This document shows, in pieces, positions 19,973-28,714 of a DNA stretch of 32,775 nucleotides; the first letter of the stretch is position 1; each line of letters opens with the position of its first letter. The notes below the pieces were generated by a model, which saw nothing but the letters and a program-made list of their open reading frames with translations, was not told the DNA's origin and ran no database searches. This DNA is from a virus: positions 1-32,775 of the IMG/VR virus record IMGVR_UViG_3300035670_000833. One strand, written 5' to 3'. The translations under genes were made by a program, and so were the position numbers.

Positions 19973-22900
19973 TTATCTCTCCAATTCTTCGAATGAATTT
20001 GCGAGGATTTTCTCCCCGTCTTTCTTGCCCCTAATCATGACAAGGTTGCCTTCCTGGATAATAGCCTTATACTTGCTATATACATTTGAGAATACAACTC
20101 CTTCAAAGACACCATGTAGCGTTTCAACAGTTACGAAAGCCATTTGTTGCTGCCGCTTGTCTCTGAATGTTTTAACCTTGATAAGATTTCCACCCATTAA
20201 GGCGTCTTGGCCATCTCGGTACTCAGTTGCGAAGTTACGGAAGCCGTATTTGTCCATTGGGTGCTTCGTGATATAAACTCCTATATATTCCTTCTCGTAT
20301 TCCGCCATTACTGTGTCATTCCATTCTGTTTTTTTCCAGGCTTCAACATTCTTCTTTGTTTCCTTCTTGGCGGCGAAGTATTCAAGCATGATTTCCTTTC
20401 TTGTCATACCTGGATACATGCTATCGAAAGCACCAGCGAGAATAAGGGGTTTGATTGCCCTGGCTGAAACTTTTCGCTTGTCTATTCCGCTTTCGAGTAA
20501 TTGTTTGAAGTCTGTAAACGGGCGATATTTCAGGAGCTCATCAACCGCACTATCACCAACGCCTTTCACTGTTCCAAGTGGAAAGACGATAGTGTCCCCT
20601 TGAGCTGTGAAGTAACGGTCCGCTTTATTGACATTCGGCGTCTCAAACTTGAAGCCTCGCTTCTTAATATCCTCGAAAGCTTTTGCAATCTTCTCCTGCT
20701 CGCCCATGTTAACTGTCATCTGAGCTGCCAACCAGTGAGTGGGATAGTGAACTTTGAGCCAAGCTGTTGCATAAGTTATCATCGTGTATGAAACTCCATG
20801 ACTCTTGTTGAAACCATAACCCATATATCGCACGATACGGTCCCATAATTCGTTCATAACCTCTTCTGAGTAGTTTCTACTTAGACCATCGCTTACGAAC
20901 TCATCGCGAAGCTCCTCGAGCTGTTCAGCGCTCATCTTACGAAGTTTATCACCTCGACCAAAGTCCCAGCCAGCGAACTTGTTAACCAGGAGCATAACGT
21001 GTTCTTGATAAGTGATAACGCCGTAAGTTTCTCCAGTGATTGGTTCCTCATCTGGATGTGTGTACGTGATTTCCTCTTTGCCAACTTTTAGGTCCGCATA
21101 TCTCCAAGTGTCTCCTGAGGCTAATGCTGGAGGCCGGTATAGTGCTGTAATAGCCACAACATCTGCAAACTTCGTTGGCTTTACCTTCTTACACAATTGC
21201 TGCATTCCATCAGAATTGATTTGGAACAAGTCTGACGTGTCACCAGAAGCAATTAACTTATAAACTTCTGGGTCATCTGCTTTTCGCATTATTTCATTCA
21301 TGTCAATTCGCTCTCCAGTCTCGTTCTCGATTGAACGAACAGCCAAGCCAATCATATTCATTGTCTTTAATCCAAGCAAGTCAAACTTTACCCCGCCCAG
21401 ATTTTCCAGGTCATCTTTGTCGTATTGTGTCACTCGCTCTCCCTTCGTTCCGTGAATTGGGAAGAAGTCGTCAACGGGCCCAGGTGTGATAAGAACACCG
21501 GCAGCGTGTTTTCCGATTTGGTCAACAACAAACTCAAACTTTTCAGCTGTCTCAAATACTTCGGATAGTTTGACAGTTTTACCATCATTCCGTTTGACTG
21601 TTTTCTTTTTCATTGCGACGAGCTCTGGGCTCATCTTGTACGCTTTATCGATAGTAATTCCTAACTCATCTGGAATTAAACTACTGATATGGTTAGCGTC
21701 TTTGAATGGGACATCATACACCATAAGCGCATTCTTAAAAGCTTTCTTGGCTGTCATCTTCCCATAGTTAGCAATCTGAGCAACCCGTTCCACTCCATAC
21801 TTTTGCTGGAGATATTCATACACTTCATGGCGTCTGATGTCTTCAATATCAACATCAATATCTGGCATCTTTTGACGAGTAACATCTAGGAAACGCTCAA
21901 AGAGCAATCCGTGCTCAATTGGGTCGACCTCAGTAATATCTAAAAGATAAGAGATGAGTGAGCCAGCCGCACTGCCTCTTCCTGGACCAACGGCAATTCC
22001 TCGTGATTTTGCGAAGCGCATAAAGTCGGATACGATAAGGAAATAGTCTGCATACCCTTTTGACTTAATAACTTCAAGCTCATACTTAGTGCGCTTTTGA
22101 TATTCCTTAAACAACCGCTTATCAGTTTTTGCAATTGGGACCACTTTTCGCTTAAAACCTTCAGTAACTTCTCTACTAAGTTCACTGTTTAGTTCCTCCT
22201 TTGTCAATCCTAAATCTGGAAGCAAGTCTTTTTCCTTCTTAAGATTAAAATTGATTTTATCTGCAACCTTGCCTGTGTTGTTCATCGCTTGAATAATAAA
22301 GTCTTGAGGTAAGGTTGCCTGTTTCCTAAAGTTCAAATAGATTTCCTTTGGCGTCTGAACATAGTAAGTGTTCTCGCCACCATAACCAGGGGTGTTGTCA
22401 TTGAGCATTCTTCGTTGCCTGCCAAGGCAAAGCATAGCTTGGTGGACTTTAGCGTCTTCTTTGTTCAAATAGTGTGCATCAGCCGTTGCAACAACCTCGA
22501 TGTCAAGTTCTTGGCTCAGCTTGTAAATACCCTCATTCACGAGCTGTTGTTCTGGCATCGTGTTACACTGAATTTCAAGATAGAAGTCATCACCAAAAAT
22601 ACCTTTATACTTTTGGGCATATTCTTTTGCCTTATCATACTCTCCAGCCATTAAAGCCCTTGGGATACGAGCAGCTAAACAAGCAGACGTGCATATAAGG
22701 CCCTCAGAGTGCTTCTGAAGCATTTCCCAATCAGTTCGGGGCTTACTATAGAAGCCATTCATAAAAGCGTCAGAAACAATCTTTATGAGATTATGGTAGC
22801 CAGTCTGATTCTTCGCTAGAAGTATCATATGGAAGTGCTTGCCTTTTTCGAATCTGTTATCAGTCTCATAGACCTCGCAACCTGCAATTGCTTTGACACC

Positions 22901-23095
22901 GTTTTTCTTTGCCTCATTGAATAGCATTGGAATTCCGTGCATGACTCCATGATCTGTTAAGGCGACAGATTTCATTCCAGCATATGCCACCTTTTTCACC
23001 ATGAGGTCAATCCTTGTATGAGCATCACGACGAGAAAAGCAAGAATGGTTGTGGAGGTGAGCGTAGTCTATTTTAACTTTGCTCAAGTCAATCAT
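19973..23095 (-). CDS. DNA polymerase III alpha subunit, DnaE type
   Basis: 1040 aa. N-terminal PHP domain (about 11-270) keeps metal motifs HLHNHS, TDHG, the EVYE strand and DAH. Polymerase motifs: VGPGRGSAAGS (369-379) and PDIDVDIED (411-419) with catalytic Asp412 and Asp414, followed by the fingers and a helix-hairpin-helix (KGVGDSAVDELL). The C-terminal OB-fold (IKVKTFRDKRQQQMAFVTVE) ends close to the stop; the tau-binding tail of bacterial DnaE is short or missing. No inserted exonuclease. AAGGGGG abuts ATG 23095, so TTG 23086, nine bases away, may be the real start. The phage's own replicase. Confidence 0.93.
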   Translation of the reverse strand: MIDLSKVKIDYAHLHNHSCFSRRDAHTRIDLMVKKVAYAGMKSVALTDHGVMHGIPMLFNEAKKNGVKAIAGCEVYETDNRFEKGKHFHMILLAKNQTGYHNLIKIVSDAFMNGFYSKPRTDWEMLQKHSEGLICTSACLAARIPRALMAGEYDKAKEYAQKYKGIFGDDFYLEIQCNTMPEQQLVNEGIYKLSQELDIEVVATADAHYLNKEDAKVHQAMLCLGRQRRMLNDNTPGYGGENTYYVQTPKEIYLNFRKQATLPQDFIIQAMNNTGKVADKINFNLKKEKDLLPDLGLTKEELNSELSREVTEGFKRKVVPIAKTDKRLFKEYQKRTKYELEVIKSKGYADYFLIVSDFMRFAKSRGIAVGPGRGSAAGSLISYLLDITEVDPIEHGLLFERFLDVTRQKMPDIDVDIEDIRRHEVYEYLQQKYGVERVAQIANYGKMTAKKAFKNALMVYDVPFKDANHISSLIPDELGITIDKAYKMSPELVAMKKKTVKRNDGKTVKLSEVFETAEKFEFVVDQIGKHAAGVLITPGPVDDFFPIHGTKGERVTQYDKDDLENLGGVKFDLLGLKTMNMIGLAVRSIENETGERIDMNEIMRKADDPEVYKLIASGDTSDLFQINSDGMQQLCKKVKPTKFADVVAITALYRPPALASGDTWRYADLKVGKEEITYTHPDEEPITGETYGVITYQEHVMLLVNKFAGWDFGRGDKLRKMSAEQLEELRDEFVSDGLSRNYSEEVMNELWDRIVRYMGYGFNKSHGVSYTMITYATAWLKVHYPTHWLAAQMTVNMGEQEKIAKAFEDIKKRGFKFETPNVNKADRYFTAQGDTIVFPLGTVKGVGDSAVDELLKYRPFTDFKQLLESGIDKRKVSARAIKPLILAGAFDSMYPGMTRKEIMLEYFAAKKETKKNVEAWKKTEWNDTVMAEYEKEYIGVYITKHPMDKYGFRNFATEYRDGQDALMGGNLIKVKTFRDKRQQQMAFVTVETLHGVFEGVVFSNVYSKYKAIIQEGNLVMIRGKKDGEKILANSFEELER

Positions 23096-23100
23096 CCCCC

Positions 23101-23664
23101 TTAGACATAGTTTTCGTCATAGGCTTCATTGAAGCTTGGTTCCGCTAGTTTTCGAGCATTGTTAATTCCGTGGTGTTGAACAAGTTGAGCAAACTGTTCC
23201 GAGAAACGTCTATATCCATAGTAATTCATCCAGCGCGAGACAGTCTTAGGGTGAACACCAAAGATTTCCGCCATGTCTGAAAGTGAGAAACCTTGGGTAT
23301 AATAGAAGAAGGACAGCATATTGGGATTGCGATAAGAACGCTCATAAACCCAACCACGATATGAAGCTTCCACTTGTCGCTCAAAGAACTCTTCTTCTGA
23401 AGCGGGCGCTCCAAAGTTCTTCTTATAGTAATTTTTTTCATATTTCCAGGAAGATGGGCGTTTTTGTGTATATTTCATTTCAGTCTTGTCTATAATAGTG
23501 GTGGTTGAGGGATATTCGCGAGCAGAGACTGTGGCGAGTCCTCCATCCGGAGTAATATCGCGAATTATTACCTTGTCGCCAGCTTTGTATGGGAATACGT
23601 CTGAAGTAATTTCTACAGTCTTTCCTAAGTCAGTCTTTCTGAATTTGTTTGAAACGCTTGTCAT
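23101..23664 (-). CDS. Helix-turn-helix protein with N-terminal KOW/SH3-like part
   Basis: 187 aa. Residues 8-60 look like a small beta barrel (GKTVEITSDVFPYKAGDKVI, IRDITPDGGLATV). Residues about 118-152 form a helix-turn-helix: LSFFYYTQGFSLSDMAEIFG then VHPKTVSRWMNYYGY, which resembles resolvase/HTH_23-type domains. Probably a DNA-binding factor for replication or transcription. ATG 23664 after GAAAGGGG. Its TAA lies just before the polymerase gene's ribosome site. Confidence 0.65.
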   Translation of the reverse strand: MTSVSNKFRKTDLGKTVEITSDVFPYKAGDKVIIRDITPDGGLATVSAREYPSTTTIIDKTEMKYTQKRPSSWKYEKNYYKKNFGAPASEEEFFERQVEASYRGWVYERSYRNPNMLSFFYYTQGFSLSDMAEIFGVHPKTVSRWMNYYGYRRFSEQFAQLVQHHGINNARKLAEPSFNEAYDENYV

Positions 23665-23693
23665 AAAGCATTAACCCCTTTCATATAATTAAA

Positions 23694-24233
23694 CTAGATA
23701 CCGAGAAACTTAAATAGCTTTTCATTTTGTTCAGCAATGACTTTTTCGTCATGATTATCTGAATGGTAGATAAAAGTTGGGATTTTGCTCAAGCCAATAA
23801 CAGACGAATACTTATCATAAACATCTCGAACATCCTCAATCTTTATAAACCAATCACCACGTTGTCTCAAACGACGTTCGATAGTATGAGGCGAAGCTAC
23901 TACATAAACCATTTTCCAACCGTCTTGATATAGCCTATGGTCATACCACCAAGAGCTTGGATTTTCACCCCCTGAGAATAATGGAAGATAAACCAAGTCA
24001 GAAATATGGAAACGGTCAAAGATGATATGATTTTTAAGCGTCCTGGATAACTTTAAGCCTTGCTCGTGGACCTTGTTCATGTAAGCTATTTTCTCCTGAA
24101 GAGAAAGTTCCCGGGGAGGAGCGGTCCAATGAGCAAAGAAAGTGTTGCCATCGAACCGCTCTTCAATAAGCTTACACAAGGTTGACTTGCCAGCACCATC
24201 CATTCCTTCGACGAGTATCTTGTGTTGGGTCAT
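23694..24233 (-). CDS. Deoxynucleoside monophosphate kinase (thymidylate kinase-like)
   Basis: 179 aa. P-loop VEGMDGAGKST (residues 8-18), DRF motif in IIFDRFHISDLVY near residue 72 (the D-R-x of thymidylate kinases), and a lid-like RRLRQRGDWF. These match the dTMP/dNMP kinase fold but with divergence in the nucleotide-base region, so the substrate could be a modified or unusual dNMP. In the context of a dCMP-modifying TS-family enzyme, phosphorylation of the modified dCMP is a reasonable inference. GAAGGAGG lies 10 bases upstream of ATG 24233, inside the previous gene's end. Confidence 0.78.
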   Translation of the reverse strand: MTQHKILVEGMDGAGKSTLCKLIEERFDGNTFFAHWTAPPRELSLQEKIAYMNKVHEQGLKLSRTLKNHIIFDRFHISDLVYLPLFSGGENPSSWWYDHRLYQDGWKMVYVVASPHTIERRLRQRGDWFIKIEDVRDVYDKYSSVIGLSKIPTFIYHSDNHDEKVIAEQNEKLFKFLGI

Positions 24234-24234
24234 A

Positions 24235-24585
24235 TTAGTGGAGGCCTCCTTCTAACATCTGGAAGATTTCATCAATGTGCTTTCCAGTAGCCGCTTCTAA
24301 AGCCTCGATAACAGGATTTTCCAACTCAGTGATATGAATTGGTGGCGCACCAGCATCCAACTCACAAAGAATTTCATTGACTACTCCAACAGATTCGTTT
24401 GTTGCAACCGCGAATGCTAAGCCAAATTGCATACCTTGGGTCATCAAGCGGTCGAGTATAGCAATAGCAGCTAGTCGAGACTCTCGTGTTAAATGCTCAA
24501 GCAATGAGTTGCGAAGGTCATTCCCTTTCTCCATTTCGCGACGGGCTAAGTTCTCAATTGTGTTTTTCAATTGTACTTTATCCAT
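24235..24585 (-). CDS. Hypothetical helical protein (116 aa)
   Basis: ATG 24585 after AAAGGATG. Helical and acidic: LKNTIENLARREMEKG, LTRESRLAAIAILDRLMTQG, VIEALEAATGKHIDEIFQML. No cysteine cluster or membrane helix. It is the first gene downstream of the promoter at 24.67 kb and is followed after one base by the dNMP kinase, so the two are co-transcribed. No family recognised. Confidence 0.65.
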   Translation of the reverse strand: MDKVQLKNTIENLARREMEKGNDLRNSLLEHLTRESRLAAIAILDRLMTQGMQFGLAFAVATNESVGVVNEILCELDAGAPPIHITELENPVIEALEAATGKHIDEIFQMLEGGLH

Positions 24586-24644
24586 AAATACAACATCCTT
24601 TCAAGTTTTTGTGATTAGAAGCGGTAAAAGCAGCTTCTTTAAAT

Positions 24645-24673
24645 ATAATAATTCATTTTTAGACGTTTGTAAA
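24645..24673 (-). promoter_or_regulatory. Sigma-A-like promoter TTTACA-17-TATTAT
   Basis: Minus strand TTTACA (24673-24668), 17 bases, TATTAT (24650-24645), 60 bp before the gene at 24585. Preceded by a G, giving the shared GTTTACAAA context. Drives the kinase-polymerase-nuclease-sigma unit. Confidence 0.78.
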
Positions 24674-24710
24674 CACCTTTTCTCAAATTCTTAAGATTTC
24701 TTTCTAAACC

Positions 24711-25202
24711 CTATAGTTCATTGTTTAGAAAATGGTCCAGGTCATAGCCGTCATCTTTAAAAATAACAATTGTGTTGTGTTCAGGGCCCTTGTCTGAAAT
24801 GATGTAACGCTTAGAACGTATTAAGCTCCTCACGAACTCAAATGGTATAACCCGCGTATATTTCTCCTTATTACGAACTACTTTAACGATAAAGAAACCA
24901 TTATCATAATTCTGAGCCTTGTCGTCTGAGCTCAATAACCAGTTTTCATATTTTATAAGGCAATAATAGTTCACTCTGAAGACTTCGCTCGGGTCTTTGC
25001 CAAAAAGGTATTTTCTCATTATGATTGGGGTTTCATCTACTTTGGCGTCAATAATAGCGCGGCGCGTTGGAAGCCCAAAATCAACCCCTCGTGTATTATC
25101 AATCTTTGCTAACTTTTCATATACGATACCATTAAGTCGTAATTTATTTTCTAGTTCGTCTTCGAAAGCAAATCCTAGTTTTGAATTAGTTTTCCATGCC
25201 AT
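24711..25202 (-). CDS. Possible PD-(D/E)XK nuclease (163 aa)
   Basis: Start ATG 25202 after AAAAGGGGCGATAAC; an upstream in-frame start at 25247 lacks a ribosome site. Pattern: GFAFEDELENKLRLNG (helix with Glu), YEKLAKIDNTRGVDFGL (Asp), RAIIDAKVDET (D-A-K), then YYCLIKYENWLL. The E ... D ... DxK arrangement fits the restriction-endonuclease-like core, similar to resolvase/repair nucleases. It follows a terminator, with TATAAT (25254-25249) nearby, so may be partly independent of the RNR unit. Assigned by motif only. Confidence 0.55.
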   Translation of the reverse strand: MAWKTNSKLGFAFEDELENKLRLNGIVYEKLAKIDNTRGVDFGLPTRRAIIDAKVDETPIIMRKYLFGKDPSEVFRVNYYCLIKYENWLLSSDDKAQNYDNGFFIVKVVRNKEKYTRVIPFEFVRSLIRSKRYIISDKGPEHNTIVIFKDDGYDLDHFLNNEL

Positions 25203-25254
25203 TGTTATCGCCCCTTTTAAGTTTTTGAGGAAGATGTCCTCAATCAAAATTATA

Positions 25255-25280
25255 ACAGAAAAGGGCTCCTTTGGGAGCCC
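25255..25280 (-). terminator. Rho-independent terminator after ribonucleotide reductase
   Basis: GGGCTCC-CAAA-GGAGCCC (25280-25263) followed by TTTTCTGT on the minus strand, 14 bases after the stop of the RNR gene. Confidence 0.9.
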
Positions 25281-25294
25281 CTAAATTCTGAGGG

Positions 25295-27772
25295 TTATAG
25301 TCCGCACTTTAACTGAGCTCCACAGTTAGAGCACTCGTGACAACCACCTCTGTCAATAACTTTACCCTCACGGCAAAGCGGACAAGTATTGCCAATTTCG
25401 TTTCCATAATTCACACCAGTTTTTTCAAGTGGCTTGACGGTGTTTTCCATTACAACTTTTTTCTTCCTCGGTTGCTCATCTTCAAAATCATTTTCTCTGT
25501 CCGATAATGAAAGGACTTGAGCATCGCGACTTCCGTCCACATAAACGGTACCGCCTTTCGCCCCACCTTGGTGGAGTCTCTCATACACAGACTGCACTTG
25601 TTCCACAGAATAGCCACGTGGAGCATTAACTGTCTTCGATATGCTGGAGTCAACCCATCTTTGGATAATACACTGCACATCCGCATGAGCTTCTGGGCTA
25701 AGCTCCATTGCTGACACGAAGAATGGTGGAAGATTTTCGGCATCTGCATCAGGGTTGGCATTCAAATATTCCTGAACAATTGGAGCGTTCACCTCGATGA
25801 ACTTACCAAGCCGACCAGACCGGAAATATTTGAAAGCAAAGTAAGGCTCAAGTCCAGTTGCACATCCAATCATCGTCCCAGTGCTTCCGGTTGGAGCAAC
25901 GGTCAGCAAGTGAGAATTTCGTATTCCATTAGCAAGAATTCCTTCTCGGATGTGTTCCGGCATTTTTTGCATATACCCAGACTGAACAAATTTCTCACGA
26001 TTGCCTTCTAAGAATGGGAACTCACCTTTTTCAGCAGCCAAGTCAATAGATGTTTCATAAGCTGTTACTGCGATTGCTTCAAAAACATCATTGATAATTT
26101 GGTTACCTTCTTTTGAACCATATTCAACTTGGCAATAGATCAGCAAGTCTGCGAGTCCCATAACTCCTAGCCCAATCCGGCGCTCGCCAAGAGCTTGTTG
26201 AGTATTTTCTTCCATGAAGTACGGTGTAGCATCAATTACGTTATCACCCATTCGAACACCGACGCGCACAGTGTTCTTTAAACGCTCCATATCAACTTTT
26301 TTAGACTTCTTATCAACCATATTAGCTAAATTGATCGCAAGCAGGTTGCAGACTGAATATGGGGCCAATGGCTGCTCTCCACATGGATTTGTAGCGACTA
26401 CTTTCTGACCATACGCTTTCGCATTAGTCATGTTGTTTGCGTTATCGATGAAAAAGATACCAGGCTCAGCTGAGTACGTGGCACAAATATTGATGAGTTG
26501 CCATATATCCTTGGCTTTTACTTTCCGGTATGTTTTCACCGGAAGTGGCCATTCTCTCACATCACCACATTCTTGCCAATGTTCATCATAATAAGCTTTC
26601 TGTTCTTTGTCATAGTTGTCGATGTCAGGAAATTGAAGTTCATATTCCTCGTCGTTTTCAACAGCAGCCATAAAGTCATCTGTCAGACACACTGAAATAT
26701 TAGCGCCAGTTAAGAAGTCTGGATTATTGACTGAATATATTCCGCCGTCTTTGATAAGCTCTTGCGCATAAGGGTTTCCAAAGTCTGCAGCTAATTCATA
26801 CATTGCTTTTTCTTTTTCAGTGAATGGTGTAAACTTCAACTTGTCATTCGCCAAGCGAACAACTTCTGGGTCATTATTCGTTTCAGCCAGAAAGCGCAAT
26901 ATCTTAGGATTTTGTATCTTAGAGATGACAAACTCAATCACGTCCGGGTGCCAAGAACTTAGCATAATCATTTGTGCGCCACGTCTTGAACCGCCTTGTT
27001 CAACAAGATGAGTCAGTTTTGCTATATCGTCAAGCCAACCAACTGCACCAGAAGACTTCCCATTGACGCCTTTTGCAAGTGCTCCTTTAGGCCGCAAGGT
27101 TGAGCCGTTTGTTCCAACTCCACCACCGCGCGACATAATCTCCATAACTTTCTTTCTATGCTCACCAATGCCCTCTCGTGAGTCATGTGGGTGAGGCATC
27201 ACATAACAATTAAAATAGGTAACTTCTTTACCTGAGCCAGCTCCGTATAATACACGCCCAGCCGGGACAATATTTTCACTTGCTAACTCGCGGTTAAATT
27301 CTTCTTCAGTAACTTCTTTCTTGAATTGGTCCGTCTCAACATCAGCTAAGCCACGAGCAACTCGAGCGGCAATTTGTTCGTAGTATATTTCCATAGGCTT
27401 TTCGAAGTCTCGATATTGTCTTTTAACATGGCCAGCTTCTCCATTATAGCTCTGGTCATCGGCTGGATCAATTTGTGCTTTGAACTCTTCATCAACCTTG
27501 ATAATTGCTGTCTCAGCATTGCGGTCAAGTTCAGCAATATAACCAATTCCACGAGCTGGGAACTTAGGGTCTTCTTTAACAGTTAGAACAACCAGATCAC
27601 CTTGTTTCAATGTTTTCTTTTCAATATCCTTAAAGGTGTATCGGTCTAACATTACTAACCTGGAAACGCCGTCTCTTGCATTTTTCATATCACTTGTAAT
27701 TTGTTTCACTTCTGGAAAGTATTCCGCAATGTCCTTATTCAACGACTCAATCAACTCTGTGCTGTACGCCAA
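25295..27772 (-). CDS. nrdJ: Class II (B12-dependent) ribonucleotide reductase
   Basis: 825 aa; TTG start at 27772, eight bases after AGGAGG. Hallmarks: TYFNCYVMPHP with the first redox Cys near residue 189, SRGGGVGTNGSTLRP, NPCGEQPLAPYSVCNLLAIN with the radical-site Cys, APTGSTGTMIG, and a C-terminal zinc/thiol-shuttle tail CPLC...GCHECSNCGAQLKCGL. This is the NrdJ type that uses adenosylcobalamin and needs no separate radical subunit. An N-terminal extra domain (about 40-130, GDLVVLTVKEDPKFPARGIG) precedes the catalytic part. It makes dNDPs for phage DNA; B12 supply comes from the host or medium. Confidence 0.93.
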   Translation of the reverse strand: MAYSTELIESLNKDIAEYFPEVKQITSDMKNARDGVSRLVMLDRYTFKDIEKKTLKQGDLVVLTVKEDPKFPARGIGYIAELDRNAETAIIKVDEEFKAQIDPADDQSYNGEAGHVKRQYRDFEKPMEIYYEQIAARVARGLADVETDQFKKEVTEEEFNRELASENIVPAGRVLYGAGSGKEVTYFNCYVMPHPHDSREGIGEHRKKVMEIMSRGGGVGTNGSTLRPKGALAKGVNGKSSGAVGWLDDIAKLTHLVEQGGSRRGAQMIMLSSWHPDVIEFVISKIQNPKILRFLAETNNDPEVVRLANDKLKFTPFTEKEKAMYELAADFGNPYAQELIKDGGIYSVNNPDFLTGANISVCLTDDFMAAVENDEEYELQFPDIDNYDKEQKAYYDEHWQECGDVREWPLPVKTYRKVKAKDIWQLINICATYSAEPGIFFIDNANNMTNAKAYGQKVVATNPCGEQPLAPYSVCNLLAINLANMVDKKSKKVDMERLKNTVRVGVRMGDNVIDATPYFMEENTQQALGERRIGLGVMGLADLLIYCQVEYGSKEGNQIINDVFEAIAVTAYETSIDLAAEKGEFPFLEGNREKFVQSGYMQKMPEHIREGILANGIRNSHLLTVAPTGSTGTMIGCATGLEPYFAFKYFRSGRLGKFIEVNAPIVQEYLNANPDADAENLPPFFVSAMELSPEAHADVQCIIQRWVDSSISKTVNAPRGYSVEQVQSVYERLHQGGAKGGTVYVDGSRDAQVLSLSDRENDFEDEQPRKKKVVMENTVKPLEKTGVNYGNEIGNTCPLCREGKVIDRGGCHECSNCGAQLKCGL

Positions 27773-27812
27773 AACAACCCCTCCTAGTGATTTATATTAA
27801 AGAGCCAGAGAC

Positions 27813-28100
27813 TTATCCGCGAGGGATAAAGTCATCCAGCTTGCTAGCTAGTGCTTTATTGGCTTCGATGTTAGCTTGCGCGCTCTCGATAAGTCGCTTC
27901 TTATCGTCCATCTTGGCTTGAAGAGCTTTTACTTCATTCTCGAGCTCAATTTGGGCAACCATAATTTCCTCGTTAGCTGTCTCAATTTCATTCTTGAGCA
28001 TGGAGAACGTTAGGAACGCCTCGTCAATTCTACCTTTAGCAGCTTCAATCCTCTCTTGGGCATCGATAATGATTTGCTTATTTTTAGTGAATAACCCCAT
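27813..28100 (-). CDS. Coiled-coil protein (95 aa)
   Basis: ATG 28100 follows AGAGGATG; an earlier in-frame start at 28118 has no ribosome site. After MGLFTKNK the protein is one long helix/coiled coil (IDAQERIEAAKGRIDEAF ... LENEVKALQAKMDDKKRLIE) with no Cys or Pro until the end (DDFIPRG). Lies between the dCTP deaminase-family gene and the reductase. No family recognised; oligomerisation is likely. Confidence 0.65.
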   Translation of the reverse strand: MGLFTKNKQIIIDAQERIEAAKGRIDEAFLTFSMLKNEIETANEEIMVAQIELENEVKALQAKMDDKKRLIESAQANIEANKALASKLDDFIPRG

Positions 28101-28126
28101 CTCGCAACATCCTCTCAAATTTTAGT

Positions 28127-28714
28127 TTACTTGCGATATTCCTTGTCTTGCTTCCAACCATATGGGCGAACTTCAACTTGAACGCCAGCATATTTTGAAG
28201 AAGGCCGTTTGTCATAACTTACTTCGGGCTGCTCTCCTTTATAGAAAGCTATGTGGCCTATTCTCCAACCTTCTTTGAGCCAGATTTTGTAAGGCGATTG
28301 GTTATAAATCTCAAGGGTAATATAACCTTCAAATCCTGTGTCAATGAATGGGCCCTCGGAAATACATAGTCCCAACCGACTAATATTGCTACGTCCAAAG
28401 ATAAGGGCGGATAAGTCTTTATGAGTTCCAATCTTCTCCTTAATAACCGCAAGGACAAACCCTCCTGGTTTTAATAAATATGGTCCCTGGAACTCTTTAT
28501 ATTTGATTTCTGTTCCCGGCTCTGTTGGGTCAATCGCTAACTCGTGGACTTTACCATTCGGTTGCACTGTATAATCCACCACAGGCTCCAGGAAGATGTT
28601 TCCGAGCCTGATGTCATACGTGTTAGGTCCGAGTTGTTCGGGGTTAAATGGCTCAATCACCAAGTTCCCTTTTTTAATTTCTTCTTTAACTTGCCAATCA
28701 ACTAATTTACTCAT
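28127..28714 (-). CDS. dCTP deaminase/dUTPase-superfamily protein
   Basis: 195 aa. The N-terminal QLGPNTYDIRLGN, central IFGRSNISRLGL (106-116, like GRSSLARLGL of Dcd) and FIDTGFEGYITLEIYN with Glu135 match the Dcd/DUT fold; C-terminal RPSSKYAGVQ resembles the Dcd nucleotide-binding tail. However, between GL and the conserved ID, where E. coli Dcd has HVTAH, this protein has ISEGPF, one residue shorter. Deaminase, dUTPase, or another (possibly modified) dNTP hydrolase cannot be told apart. Start ATGA overlaps the primase stop. Confidence 0.8.
   Translation of the reverse strand: MSKLVDWQVKEEIKKGNLVIEPFNPEQLGPNTYDIRLGNIFLEPVVDYTVQPNGKVHELAIDPTEPGTEIKYKEFQGPYLLKPGGFVLAVIKEKIGTHKDLSALIFGRSNISRLGLCISEGPFIDTGFEGYITLEIYNQSPYKIWLKEGWRIGHIAFYKGEQPEVSYDKRPSSKYAGVQVEVRPYGWKQDKEYRK

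Noticed and set aside
25249-25277. Sigma-A promoter upstream of the nuclease-like gene (TATAAT at 25254-25249)
   Set aside because: The -35 region would fall in the terminator stem (CTCCCA), a poor match; kept only as a remark.
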